Positions 45,083 to 54,760 are shown, counted from the first letter of the stretch. The stretch is DNA of 64,000 bases from Pseudomonas sp. SCA2728.1_7 (GCF_018138145.1 NZ_CP073104.1:2046001-2110000), one strand, 5' to 3'. Notes: generated from the letters alone by a model not told the origin. Program-made: numbers and translations.

Positions 45083-46381
45083 TCACTTGCTTAGGGATGG
45101 GAGCTTAATCAGAGAGAGCAAAAGTGCTCCAACAGCTAACAGTCCGACCATCACGTAAAGCCCAGCATGAAGGCTTCCAGTCACTGAAGTTGCCCACCCT
45201 ATAATCGTCGGGCTGAAAAAGCCGCCCAACAAACCGATGGTATTAACCAGTGCGATTCCACCAGCCGCCACATCCCCTTTTAGGTATTTGGACGGGATAG
45301 ACCAGAATACTGTGTATGCTGCGTACATCATCATCGTCGCAACAATCATGAAGAGTACTGACGCGACGATGCTGCTAGATAAATAGGTCGCCACACCCAA
45401 GCAAATTGCCGCTACTACGGCAGGCACTGCGCTATGCCATCGCCGCTCTTGATGCTTATCGGAGCTTTTACCGACCAAGAACATGCTCGCGATCGCGCCC
45501 AAGTAAGGAATGCTGGTCAGCAGACCGATGTGCATGGTATTAGAGACACCATTTTCTTTCAAAATACTTGGCAGCCAGAAGTTGACAGTGTAGATACCAC
45601 AGATAAGACAGAAGTAGGCGCCTGCCATTACATAGATTCGTGGATCACCAAGTACGTGTTTAAATGAGTGATGCTTCGCCCCTGGCTGGCGAGTATGAGT
45701 TTCAAGCAAATCTTTCTCGCTTGGGGAAAGCCATTTGGCAGTATCGGGGCGATCAGCAAGTACATTCCAAACTACGAAGCCCAAGAATACGCAAGGAATA
45801 CCTTCATAGAAGAACATCCACTGCCACCCGCTGAGGCCCATCATTCCATCGCAAGCAGTCATCAGCAAAGCAGACAAAGGCCCTCCGAGTACGCCTGAAA
45901 TCGGGCCGGCCATGAGAACAAGTGCCAAGGCTCGTGCCATACGAGCCTCACCATACCAGTAGGTGAGATAGAAAATCATGCCAGGAGCAAAGCCTGCTTC
46001 GAAGACGCCAAGCAAAAAACGCAAGCAGTAGAACATTCCAATGCTGTTTACAAACATCATTGCCGCAGAGGTCAACCCCCACAGTATGAGTATTCGAGCA
46101 ATTGTTTTTCTTGCGCCAACTCTGGGTAACAGTAAATTGCTAGGAATCTCAAACAGTACGTAACCGATAAAAAATATTCCCGCCCCCAGACCGTAAACAG
46201 CATCCGAGATGGATAGATCAACTTGCATTTGAAGCTTAGCAAAACTAATATTTTGTCTGTCTAGGCATGCAAAGAAGTAGCAAGCCATCAAAAGAGGGAT
46301 GATTCGCCAGCTAACCTTACGGTAAAGCTGTTCAGAGGGTATATTGCCTACCGCTATTTTGGCATCGGAGAGAATTGTCAT
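45083..46381 (-). CDS. MFS transporter, anion:cation symporter family
   Basis: A 432-aa, 12-helix major-facilitator permease of the ACS (phthalate/tartrate/glucarate-type) family, with 'CLDRQNISFAKLQM' after helix 1 and 'ILWGLTSAAMMFVNSIGMFY' in helix 4. Such carriers import organic acids. It starts 166 bp from the divergent LysR gene and precedes the M81 peptidase, so the three form a regulated uptake-and-hydrolysis module. Confidence 0.87.
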   Translation of the reverse strand: MTILSDAKIAVGNIPSEQLYRKVSWRIIPLLMACYFFACLDRQNISFAKLQMQVDLSISDAVYGLGAGIFFIGYVLFEIPSNLLLPRVGARKTIARILILWGLTSAAMMFVNSIGMFYCLRFLLGVFEAGFAPGMIFYLTYWYGEARMARALALVLMAGPISGVLGGPLSALLMTACDGMMGLSGWQWMFFYEGIPCVFLGFVVWNVLADRPDTAKWLSPSEKDLLETHTRQPGAKHHSFKHVLGDPRIYVMAGAYFCLICGIYTVNFWLPSILKENGVSNTMHIGLLTSIPYLGAIASMFLVGKSSDKHQERRWHSAVPAVVAAICLGVATYLSSSIVASVLFMIVATMMMYAAYTVFWSIPSKYLKGDVAAGGIALVNTIGLLGGFFSPTIIGWATSVTGSLHAGLYVMVGLLAVGALLLSLIKLPSLSK

Positions 46382-46547
46382 GAAGCTATTCCCGTATGTT
46401 CTCCAGCAATGATCGACTGCCGGAAAATACTAATTGTTGTTGTGCCCGATCGTGCTCGGGATGCTTCCATCATGTTTCCCAATGCCCTTACCAGCAAGAG
46501 CAACTGCGAGCCGAGACCGTTGCCCAGAAGGCAACACGAGGTTGAAA

Positions 46548-47456
46548 ATGCGTGAGATCAATCAGCGACGTTTGCGTTATTTCTATGAAGTCCTGACACA
46601 GGGATCGATTCGTGGCGCAGCGGACAGCTTGAACACCGCAGCGTCCGTCATCACGCGGCAGATCAAGCTCCTGGAGAGTGAGGTCGGAGCAGCATTGTTC
46701 GAACGCGTGGCACGAGGTGTCGTTCCGACTGACGCGGCGCAGCACTTGCTGGAGTACTGGCAGGCCTGCCAAGGCGAGCAAGAGCAATTCGAGATGAAGA
46801 TCCAAGCATTGCAGGGTCTCGAGCACGGCGGTGTGAGAATCGCTGCGAGTGAGGGTTACATCGAGAGCCTTATAGGCGATGTGGTGAGTGATTTTTCTAC
46901 CGATTACCCACGCTTGGACGTGTGGGTCGATATTCTTCCCGTTAACAGCGTTGTGAGTGATGTAATCGATGGACGCGCTCATATCGGGCTTGCTTACAAT
47001 CCTCCGGCTCATCCCGACATCGAATATTGTGCAACCGCGCCGCGACCGTTATCAGTCGTTGTACATCCTACACATGAATTGGCCAGCCTCAACCGCCCAC
47101 TAAAGGCGAAAGACCTTGTCAATCACAGACTGGCTACAATGCCGTCTTCGTACGGCCTTCGGCAACTGGTTCAAATGTTGGAATATTCGGAAAATATAAA
47201 ATTGAAAACAGGACTCACCACAAACTCTTTGGCGGTACTTAAACAGTTCGTGAAGAAAAGTAATGAGTTCACGTTATTAGGTAAGTTTTCCGTTCAAACA
47301 GAGATATCTAATGGCGAACTCATCGCAATACCTATCGAAAATCACCTACTACAGTCTACAAAGGCGCGCATGATGGTGCGTCATGGCCGTCCTCTTACCG
47401 CTGCAGCTAACGAATTGAAGAAACGCATGATCGAACGCATGCGGATCTTCGCCTAG
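46548..47456 (+). CDS. LysR-type transcriptional regulator
   Basis: A 302-aa LTTR. The helix-turn-helix is at about residues 5-62 ('[19 protein letters not shown]', '[19 protein letters not shown]'), followed by the ligand-binding domain. The ATG at 46548 (MREINQRRL) gives the normal spacing to the HTH. It is divergent from the MFS-M81 pair, the standard arrangement for control of an adjacent catabolic operon. Confidence 0.9.
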   Translation: MREINQRRLRYFYEVLTQGSIRGAADSLNTAASVITRQIKLLESEVGAALFERVARGVVPTDAAQHLLEYWQACQGEQEQFEMKIQALQGLEHGGVRIAASEGYIESLIGDVVSDFSTDYPRLDVWVDILPVNSVVSDVIDGRAHIGLAYNPPAHPDIEYCATAPRPLSVVVHPTHELASLNRPLKAKDLVNHRLATMPSSYGLRQLVQMLEYSENIKLKTGLTTNSLAVLKQFVKKSNEFTLLGKFSVQTEISNGELIAIPIENHLLQSTKARMMVRHGRPLTAAANELKKRMIERMRIFA

Positions 47457-47517
47457 TAATGCAGAATGAATCGCCCCGGACTCTCTAAACACCTTGCAAG
47501 CTCATTGTGTAAAGCTT

Positions 47518-47661
47518 TTAAAACTCTATCGGTGAAAGCTGATTGTTAAAATCATGGCGGCGTTTTACGTTGTAGAACATCTCAATGTAAACGAACATAT
47601 CGCTACGAGCATCTTTTCGCGTGCTATAGATTTTTCGCTTGATCCGTTCCCGCTTAAGAAG
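47518..47661 (-). pseudogene. IS3-family transposase C-terminal fragment
   Basis: The last 47 residues of an IS3-type OrfB ('LKRERIKRKIYSTRKDAR', 'FYNVKRRHDFNNQLSPIEF'), including the end of the DDE-domain signature. It is joined in frame to an IS66 fragment, so the rest of the transposase is gone. Confidence 0.8.
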
Positions 47662-47697
47662 CTGAAAAAAAAATGTTGGGTTCATGGAGCGCTTATG

Positions 47698-48030
47698 AAG
47701 AAAGGTCGCGCAGGCAACAGCACTTTCGGTTGGCCAGTTCACTTTGCCGGCGCCGCGCGGGTACTGGATTTCAACGCAGATATTTGATGATGCTGCGTGC
47801 GAATTTGCTACGGCCAGCTGCATGGGTAACTGAATGAATGCAGGTAGCAGCCCCGTGCTTTTCTGCACTTTCCTACGAATCCATTTGTGTACGAAGTTTG
47901 CGTTGAGGCTATGGCTGAGCGCGATGCTGGCAATTGAAGCTCCGGGCTCAACACACTCTTGAATGACCTGGGCTTTTAAGAACTTGGAGTAGAAACGGCG
48001 TTGTGGAATGCATGAAATACCCGCTTAAAA
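47698..48030 (-). pseudogene. IS66-family TnpA fragment
   Basis: About 110 residues of the IS66 accessory protein TnpA: 'KAQVIQECVEPGASIASIA' then 'SLNANFVHKWIRRKV' (helix-turn-helix) and the later 'VNWPTESAVACATFL'. There is no normal start codon, and the C-terminus runs into IS3 sequence. The other IS66 genes are missing. Confidence 0.78.
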
Positions 48031-48163
48031 GGCTAGAACTGGTGTCCACTTAATTTTAAGTGCACACCATGTCCTGGCCTTGCGGGGCTGGGTAGATGAC
48101 TTGGCCGGACGCATACATCAAAACGACAAACCAAGCTATTCAAAACAAGCAAACCTTAGGAAC

Positions 48164-49573
48164 TTACCCATTAATCGCTTCAGAGCCGACACTTAAGCTA
48201 GCGGACTTGCGCCGATTTCGAGAGTAAAGACCCGCTAAAAGCAAGAACCAAATTGGCATTATAGATAGAGCCTGAGCCGTATCTGGTTCAAGCGCTAATA
48301 AGATTAGGATGAAGACGAAGAACAACAGGCACAACCAACTCATGACAATTCCGCAGGGCATCTTAAAATCAGAGCTTTTGTGCAACTCAGGATTACGCTT
48401 ACGGTAGATGAGGTACGCAACTACGATCATAGACCATACAAAAATAAACAAGATCGCGGAAATTGTAGTAAGGATAGTGAATGCGGTCATCACTTCAGGG
48501 ATGATGAACAATAAGCCTAAACCGATGAGCATACACAGGCAGGAAAAAATCAAACCGAAGACAGGCACTGAAGACTTGGAAAGCTTCTGGAATAACTTTG
48601 CACCTCGCCCGTTAGCTGACAGACTAAAGAGCATACGGCTTGTGGCGAAAACACCGCTATTTGCCGCTGACATAGCTGACGTGATCACAACCAGATTTAT
48701 GATCCCAGCAGCTGCTGGAAGACCAGCAAGTATAAACAGCTGAACAAATGGACTTTTATCTGCGGCAATTTCCCCCCAGGACGAGACTGATATAATGCAA
48801 GTGAGAGAAAGCACATAGAAGAACAAGACTCGCGCGGGTACCGAGTTGATCGCACGAGGCAGGGTGACCTTCGGATTTTTTGTTTCTGCAGCAGTGGTTC
48901 CGATCAACTCAATACCAGCGAATGAAAATACTGCAATTTGAAAACCTGCAAAAAATCCAGTTATCCCATGAGGGAATACAGCACCTTCTTCTAACAAGTG
49001 AGAGAGCGATGCGGTAACACCGACGGGTGATACGAAAGATATACTGACCATGATAAAGCCGGTTACGATTAACGCACCGATTGCGACAACTTTAATCAGC
49101 GCAAACCAAAACTCCATTTCGCCAAAAAGTCGAACTGCAACCAAATTGATTGACAGTAGGACGGCTAATACACCGAGCGCTGGTATCCAGGTTGGGAGTT
49201 CAGGATACCAAAAGCGAAGGTAACCGCCGATAACGGTGCAGTCTGCAATAGCGACGACCACCCAGGTCAACCAATACGACCAACCAATAAAATAACCTGC
49301 CCATGGGCCAATGTAGTCGCTACAAAAATCAGTGAACGAGTTGTATTTTAGATTTGAGAGTAGCAACTCCCCCATAGCTCTCATCACAAAAAATAGAAAA
49401 AAACCGATAACCGTATACGTCAGTATGATCGAAGTCCCTGAAACACCAATAGTCTTTCCGGAACCCATAAACAGTCCTGTCCCGATAGCGCCGCCTATCG
49501 ATATTAACTGTATATGACGGTTGCTCAGCCCACGTCGAAGTTCGTCGCCACCTTCAATTTCTACAGTTTTCAT
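48164..49573 (-). CDS. CycA-like amino acid permease (APC family)
   Basis: A 469-aa, 12-helix amino acid:proton symporter very similar in pattern to E. coli CycA (D-Ser/D-Ala/Gly): 'NRHIQLISIGGAIGTGLFMG', 'FFVMRAMGELLLSNL', 'FFAGFQIAVFSFAGIELIG' and 'TTAAETKNPKVTLPRAINS'. It is the last gene of the minus-strand cluster after a 239-bp gap, and would import the amino acid used by the enzymes upstream. I infer L-homoserine or a relative; D-serine, glycine or threonine cannot be excluded. Confidence 0.88.
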   Translation of the reverse strand: MKTVEIEGGDELRRGLSNRHIQLISIGGAIGTGLFMGSGKTIGVSGTSIILTYTVIGFFLFFVMRAMGELLLSNLKYNSFTDFCSDYIGPWAGYFIGWSYWLTWVVVAIADCTVIGGYLRFWYPELPTWIPALGVLAVLLSINLVAVRLFGEMEFWFALIKVVAIGALIVTGFIMVSISFVSPVGVTASLSHLLEEGAVFPHGITGFFAGFQIAVFSFAGIELIGTTAAETKNPKVTLPRAINSVPARVLFFYVLSLTCIISVSSWGEIAADKSPFVQLFILAGLPAAAGIINLVVITSAMSAANSGVFATSRMLFSLSANGRGAKLFQKLSKSSVPVFGLIFSCLCMLIGLGLLFIIPEVMTAFTILTTISAILFIFVWSMIVVAYLIYRKRNPELHKSSDFKMPCGIVMSWLCLLFFVFILILLALEPDTAQALSIMPIWFLLLAGLYSRNRRKSASLSVGSEAING

Positions 49574-49812
49574 AGCTTCGCCTTACGATAGTTGTATTTG
49601 TTAGAATTCAGCTTGGCAGTCTTATGCTTTCTTGTGCCCAGACACATGAGTGCCGAGCACGACTCTAATCCGTGAGCTCCATGGCGCTTCAATATTTATA
49701 GCAATAACAACATCAAGAGAACCAACTGCTCCTTGGATCATAAAAAAAGCACTGGACGGGGTGACCAAACCATATCCAATGCTAAAGACCTAACCAGATT
49801 ATATTTACCCGC

Positions 49813-51225
49813 TCAATTAAGCTTATTTATACAAATCACCTTTGGTTGCGTCATATCTTCATATGCGAAGCGGACACCCTCTCGCCCTAAGCTCCCATAT
49901 TTGAAACCACCAAAAGGCATTGCATCAAATCGATAGTCGGATGAGTCGTTAATCATGATTCCACCCGCCTCAATTCGGCGAGCAGCGGACAAGGCTTTGT
50001 TCAGGTCGTTGGTGAAAATTCCTGCATGCAAACTGTAGTCTGGCTCATTTGCAAATGCGATGGCTTCATCTAAACCTGTAACAGGCTCCAAAACTACTAC
50101 CGGAGCAAAAACTTCGTTACACCACAGTAGCGAATTGTGACTTACATTTTCAAGCACTGTAGCAGCGTAACAGGCACCTTCCCGAAGATGTCCACACAAC
50201 AGTTTTGCACCCTGCTGTAAAGCTTCACCTACTACTTTTTCTGCGTTCATCGCGGCTTGAGCACTGATCATTGGGCCAACATCTGTACTCTCCAACGCTG
50301 GGTTGCCAACTACCAGTTTCGAAGATAACGCAACGAAACGTTCGCGAAACTCTTCATAAATGGTCTCCTGGATCAGCAACCTCTGTGCGCCAATGCAGTT
50401 TTGTCCAGCAGCCCAGAAGGCACCCGAGACGCATGATTCGACTGCTGCCTCAAGATCGCAATCCTCCAATACGATCACTGGCGCGTTACCGCCCAGATCC
50501 ATTGCTAGTTTCTTCAAACCGGCACCACGCGCAATGTGCTCGCCTGTTACGAAACCGCCAGTAAAAGAGATCATCCGAACCTCACGGGAGGCAACCAGTG
50601 CTTTCCCCAGTTCAGCGCCACCTGTTGCTACTGTGACCACCGATTGTGGCAGCCCGGCCTCAAACAAGTAATCCACCAACTTGATCGCAGATAATGGGGC
50701 AAGCTCAGACGGTTTTAGAATCACGGCATTCCCACCCGCGATTGCGGGGCCCAGCTTATGTGCGACCAGGTTCAGCGGATCGTTGTAGGGTGTAATTGCG
50801 ACAATCAATCCCAACGGTTCCCTGGAAAACCAGCCTTGACGGGATTCGGAACCTTCGTATGCGTCAAAAGGCAGCACCTCACCAGCGTTGCGCCTAGCCT
50901 CGTCAGCAGAGAGCCTGAGAGTGTTGACGCATCTTTTGACTTCTTTTTCTGCCTGTTTAACTGTCTTGCCAGCTTCTTGAGTAATCAACTTGGCAAACGA
51001 TTTTGCATCTCGCTCAATATTTTGCGCAGCCAGCTCAAGTATTTGCGAACGACGATAACGAGGCAGGGCTGCACAGATCTGCACGCCGATTCTGGCCTGT
51101 TCAAGAAGCATTTTTACGTCTGCTGCGTGAACCTCTTTTACTGTACCTATAATGCTTCCATCAAAAGGATTGAATACTTCAATTTGGTCACAGACATTTG
51201 CAATAGCAAGGTTTGAATTAGCCAT
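49813..51225 (-). CDS. Aldehyde dehydrogenase, candidate aspartate-semialdehyde oxidising enzyme
   Basis: A 470-aa NAD(P)-dependent aldehyde dehydrogenase. The catalytic Cys is in '[11 protein letters not shown]'; the cofactor loop is '[19 protein letters not shown]'. The usual general-base Glu in LELGG is Asp ('[12 protein letters not shown]'). It begins 12 bp after the homoserine dehydrogenase gene, so they are co-translated. DoeC of ectoine degradation is a known ALDH that oxidises aspartate 4-semialdehyde to aspartate, and the same step would complete a route from homoserine here. This is the non-phosphorylating type, unrelated to the biosynthetic Asd. Confidence 0.85.
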   Translation of the reverse strand: MANSNLAIANVCDQIEVFNPFDGSIIGTVKEVHAADVKMLLEQARIGVQICAALPRYRRSQILELAAQNIERDAKSFAKLITQEAGKTVKQAEKEVKRCVNTLRLSADEARRNAGEVLPFDAYEGSESRQGWFSREPLGLIVAITPYNDPLNLVAHKLGPAIAGGNAVILKPSELAPLSAIKLVDYLFEAGLPQSVVTVATGGAELGKALVASREVRMISFTGGFVTGEHIARGAGLKKLAMDLGGNAPVIVLEDCDLEAAVESCVSGAFWAAGQNCIGAQRLLIQETIYEEFRERFVALSSKLVVGNPALESTDVGPMISAQAAMNAEKVVGEALQQGAKLLCGHLREGACYAATVLENVSHNSLLWCNEVFAPVVVLEPVTGLDEAIAFANEPDYSLHAGIFTNDLNKALSAARRIEAGGIMINDSSDYRFDAMPFGGFKYGSLGREGVRFAYEDMTQPKVICINKLN

Positions 51226-51237
51226 CTCTAGTCCTTC

Positions 51238-52278
51238 CTATTTCTTGTAAGCTGTATGAATGTTGATGATATCGGAAAGGAGTGCAAACGCTGTTTCGAT
51301 TCTTCCTGCGCCTGGCCCCGAGACAGTGACTGCACCCAAGAGCTCGGTATTGAACGAAATTGCGTTAGTGGCACCAGAAATTCCAGCTAGTGGATGTTCG
51401 CTGCTCAAAAGCTTCGGCTCAACGGTGCCAGAAACCGAGCCATCAGCGTTGCGTTTAGCAGAGCCAATAAGTTTCCAGTGCGAATTATTTTGACGTGCGT
51501 CATCAATATCGTTGGCAGTCAGACCGGAGATTCCGACGCAGCTAACGTCACTAATACTTAGTTTTGCACCAAGCAGTTCGTTCGCGAGAATTACCACCTT
51601 CAAACGAACATCGTAGCCTTCAACATCTGCCGTAGGATCCGCTTCGGCATATCCCAGTTTTTGGGCTTCAGCTACAGCTTCAGAAAATGCTAGCCCACTT
51701 TCCATACGCGTCAGAACGTAATTAGAGGTGCCGTTGAGAATGCCTTCGAAGCCTACGATTTCACTTCCAGCCAACGACTGCTTAGCGAGCCGAATGACAG
51801 GAGTACCGCTCATTACTGATCCTTCATACTCAAAGGCCATATTATTCTTAAGCGATAGCTCTTTGATTGTGGCAGCATGAATGGCGATTGGCCCTTTGTT
51901 AGTGGTTACGACATGTTTGCCACCCTCCAGTGCCCAGCGACAGAAGGTGGTCGCAGGCTCACCATCGATAGGGTTGGTAAAAGTCGCTTCCGCAATGATG
52001 TCTGCACCCGAATTTTTGATGACCGTTTCGTTAAACGCTTCGACGGTACCACCTGGGATTTGCGCTAGTGCTCCTTTAGTTGCTGGCAAGCTCACCAGCG
52101 CACCAGCGTCCAACCCGTCGCGATTGATTACAGAGCCGAGGAAAAGGTCAGTGACACCGACAATTTTCAGGGTAAAACCCAGACTCTCTTTCCAAGACGT
52201 ATTGCGCTCTGAAATGAGTTGAGCCAAAGCCCGGTTAACACCACCAAAACCTACCAGTGCTATTTTGTATTCCGTCAT
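51238..52278 (-). CDS. Homoserine dehydrogenase without ACT domain
   Basis: A 346-aa homoserine dehydrogenase interconverting homoserine and aspartate 4-semialdehyde. The nucleotide loop is 'VGFGGVNRAL'; 'TTNKGPIA' holds the catalytic Lys; 'EGSVMSGTPVI', 'LNGTSNYVLTRM' and 'AEADPTADVEGYDVRLK' are core substrate-binding motifs. The protein ends where the regulatory ACT domain of the usual ~435-aa Pseudomonas Hom would begin, so threonine feedback is unlikely. GGAG precedes the ATG at 52278. With the adjacent ALDH and permease, an oxidative (catabolic) direction is inferred. Confidence 0.88.
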   Translation of the reverse strand: MTEYKIALVGFGGVNRALAQLISERNTSWKESLGFTLKIVGVTDLFLGSVINRDGLDAGALVSLPATKGALAQIPGGTVEAFNETVIKNSGADIIAEATFTNPIDGEPATTFCRWALEGGKHVVTTNKGPIAIHAATIKELSLKNNMAFEYEGSVMSGTPVIRLAKQSLAGSEIVGFEGILNGTSNYVLTRMESGLAFSEAVAEAQKLGYAEADPTADVEGYDVRLKVVILANELLGAKLSISDVSCVGISGLTANDIDDARQNNSHWKLIGSAKRNADGSVSGTVEPKLLSSEHPLAGISGATNAISFNTELLGAVTVSGPGAGRIETAFALLSDIINIHTAYKK

Positions 52279-52449
52279 TTCTTGTTATCTCCGATCCGTT
52301 AGGTTAGCTATGGCCCCTAGCTTAGGACGGAGGTGCTGGCAGTAAAATATGCCGAAAAGCATTATTTTTTGAGCGTTTTGACTGTTCCGTCGCCAAAATG
52401 GCCAGCCGCAAAGAGCCAGATCCATCGGCTCTTTAGGGTATTCACATCC

Positions 52450-52887
52450 TTAGATAACGTTCAGCAGAACGAAAGAAGTTATTGTGTTTTCCACGCCTGG
52501 CATCGCAGAAATTTCGTTCCAAACTTTGTGTACGCGCTCTGGGCTGGAAGCACCGACACGTACCATCAAGTCATACTCACCACTCATGACTTCACACTGA
52601 AGGACTTCCGGCATTTTTCTCAATGCTTCCAGTACTTCTGTCCCACGCATGCGGTCATAGCGATAGACAAACATGACAGCGTTTATGAGTGAAGATGGTG
52701 TCTGCCCCTCCGGTCTACGTAAGGTATATCCTTGTATCGCGCCGTCGCGCTCCAGCCTTTCAATGCGTTGGCGTACAGCATTTCTCGATAGGTTAACTTT
52801 TATAGCAAGCTCTGCATGGGTAGCCCTGCCATTCAGAGTCAGCTCTGCGATTATGCGTTCATCGAGTGAGTCAAGAACTCGTTTCAC
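52450..52887 (-). CDS. Lrp/AsnC-family regulator
   Basis: A 145-aa feast/famine regulator. An N-terminal helix-turn-helix ('LDERIIAELTLNGRATHAEL', 'LSRNAVRQRIERLERDG') precedes a RAM ligand-binding domain ('MPEVLQCEVMSGEYDLMV'). The start codon is GTG at 52887. It lies inside the cluster between the threonine-synthase-like and homoserine dehydrogenase genes and probably senses the amino acid substrate. Confidence 0.9.
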   Translation of the reverse strand: MKRVLDSLDERIIAELTLNGRATHAELAIKVNLSRNAVRQRIERLERDGAIQGYTLRRPEGQTPSSLINAVMFVYRYDRMRGTEVLEALRKMPEVLQCEVMSGEYDLMVRVGASSPERVHKVWNEISAMPGVENTITSFVLLNVI

Positions 52888-52918
52888 TTATTCACCCGCT
52901 TATCTACTTTGTTATTTT

Positions 52919-54295
52919 TCAGATGCTGCTGAGCACTTGATTTATAGTGCCAACGTCGTCTGGGTTTATTCGATACAATCTTAGTGAGCAGCTACTCTGT
53001 ACAGGCGTTACCTTCGGTATAGGTACGATGCCAAGCTTAGCAAGTAGTATAGCCGACTTTATTGGTGAAACCTCCCCGAGAGTGACCATCGGAGCCACCA
53101 TGCTGCGTCTATAGAGTCTAGCGGCGAGCACCCCCGTCGCCGTGTGCGGGTCAATTATATAGCCAGTATCGTGATGCATGCTCTTTATCTCCGCTAAGGT
53201 TTCTTCATCGCTTACGGAGTAAGAGTCAATAATCATTCGTGCTTGCAGCCATAGCTTATTGTCTATGACCATTTCTCCGTTTTCCTCAAACTCCTCCATC
53301 AGCTTACTCACAGCAACGGAATCCTTACCATAGAGCTCCCATAGTAATCGTTCCAGATTTGAAAAAACCGAAAGATCCATTGCAGGAGATAAACTCCTAT
53401 CAGACTTGATTCTGGAATAATGATTTTTCAAAAACAATTGATGCAAAGCATCATTACGATTGGTAGCAACAATCATTTGAGTGATCGGCAACCCCATTTT
53501 CTGCGCAATGTACCCTGCATAAACTTCAGAAAAGCTTGATGCCGGAACACTGAACCCAATAGTTCTTTGCCCCCCACTGAGTTGAAGTGTGGCATAGAAG
53601 TAGAAAACCAACTGCGCCATGACATTAACCCAATTACTCGAATTAAAGCTAACTGCCGTGTAATTTGACTGCCAATTTCTAAACAGTTTCGAGACAATCA
53701 TTTGACAGTCATCAAAGCTCCCATTTACTGCGAAGCGATAAAGGTTAGGATGGTCTGACGCATGCAATCGCATAATCTGCTCATCTGGAGAACCCGATTC
53801 TGGAAAAAATGCAACAACAACCGAACTTTGACTATTCTTAAAAGCTTCAATGGCGGCAAGTCCAGTGTCTCCATTCGTCGCCCCTACAATCAGTGCCCGG
53901 CGCTTCCGTTTTGCAAGGAAGTACTCCACAAAACGGACTTGCAACTGGGCTGAAAAATCTTTCGAAGAGCGAGTCGGCCCGTGAAACAACTCAAGTACCC
54001 ATTCATTCCTATCGACCTGTTGTAAGGGCGCAATAGTGCGATGATCGAATTCACTATAAGCATCTTTAAGAAGCTGCTTTAGATCCTCTTCTGGGATCGT
54101 CTGACCAACGAATGGCTTTATAACTCGAAAAGCCAGTTCGTCATAGGTGAGCATCGACCAATTCGCTATCTCCTGAGCACTAAACTCCGGTGGAGCACTT
54201 GGCATATACAATCCACCATCCTCAGCGACTCCAGATAGTACAACCGTTTCAAAGTCAGCCTTGGTAGCAGAATTGCGGCTACTTACGTATTGCAT
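52919..54295 (-). CDS. Threonine-synthase-like PLP enzyme
   Basis: A 458-aa fold-type II PLP enzyme of the ThrC group. The PLP Lys is in 'ELFHGPTRSSKDFSAQLQ' (normally HGPT-x-x-x-KD), preceded by the ThrC N-terminal segment 'GVAEDGGLYMP'; 'VGATNGDTG' binds the cofactor phosphate. It would convert O-phosphohomoserine to threonine, but no homoserine kinase is encoded in the cluster, so it either uses the housekeeping kinase or acts on another four-carbon substrate. The ATG at 54295 has GGTGGAG six bases upstream. First gene of the cluster, AT-rich relative to the core genome. Confidence 0.85.
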   Translation of the reverse strand: MQYVSSRNSATKADFETVVLSGVAEDGGLYMPSAPPEFSAQEIANWSMLTYDELAFRVIKPFVGQTIPEEDLKQLLKDAYSEFDHRTIAPLQQVDRNEWVLELFHGPTRSSKDFSAQLQVRFVEYFLAKRKRRALIVGATNGDTGLAAIEAFKNSQSSVVVAFFPESGSPDEQIMRLHASDHPNLYRFAVNGSFDDCQMIVSKLFRNWQSNYTAVSFNSSNWVNVMAQLVFYFYATLQLSGGQRTIGFSVPASSFSEVYAGYIAQKMGLPITQMIVATNRNDALHQLFLKNHYSRIKSDRSLSPAMDLSVFSNLERLLWELYGKDSVAVSKLMEEFEENGEMVIDNKLWLQARMIIDSYSVSDEETLAEIKSMHHDTGYIIDPHTATGVLAARLYRRSMVAPMVTLGEVSPIKSAILLAKLGIVPIPKVTPVQSSCSLRLYRINPDDVGTINQVLSSI

Positions 54296-54760
54296 TATTA
54301 ACTCCACCTACTGTTTTTGAATGCTAACCTATCTGATTTTGGGCTTATCTTGAGGGAGCATTTCGTCCGCTTCGATCGCCTTAGCCGACCCGCTGCTAGT
54401 AGCTTACCCCAACGTTCCAAAGACTCACTACGATGCAGGGAAGATGCTGGACAGAAGCGATTCCTCCGCACTGTACCCTTTGGAACCTGGCGCTTGAATA
54501 CTAGATTAGGACGTGTCTCAAACTTAACAAATATAGCGCTTCGCTTTATTTTATGGTCGATCTGACCAATTTTGATCGATTTGACATAAAAAACTTCAAA
54601 TACTAGTGCAAATTGTAATTATCGGATTAGCTGTCTGATCCAATATATCTCATTTATCAGCACCAGCTCGTAAGCTTAGCCAGCTGGTCATGCTGGCAGC
54701 CATGTAATGAAAAAAATCCCTTGAACAGACTGTGTGAAAACGCACTGGAGACCAGCACAA
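54296..54760. other. AT-rich upstream region of the homoserine cluster
   Basis: No convincing gene. Sequence is notably AT-rich around 54570-54650 and is the likely site of the cluster promoter and Lrp binding. Open frames here lack ribosome sites and codon structure. Confidence 0.5.

Noticed and set aside
47554..47787. 77-aa plus-strand frame in the IS remnant
   Set aside because: The minus strand carries clear IS3 and IS66 transposase residues, so the plus-strand frame is incidental.
54317..54565. 82-aa open frame upstream of the homoserine cluster
   Set aside because: No ribosome site, unbalanced composition and no recognisable motif; the region is better read as promoter sequence.
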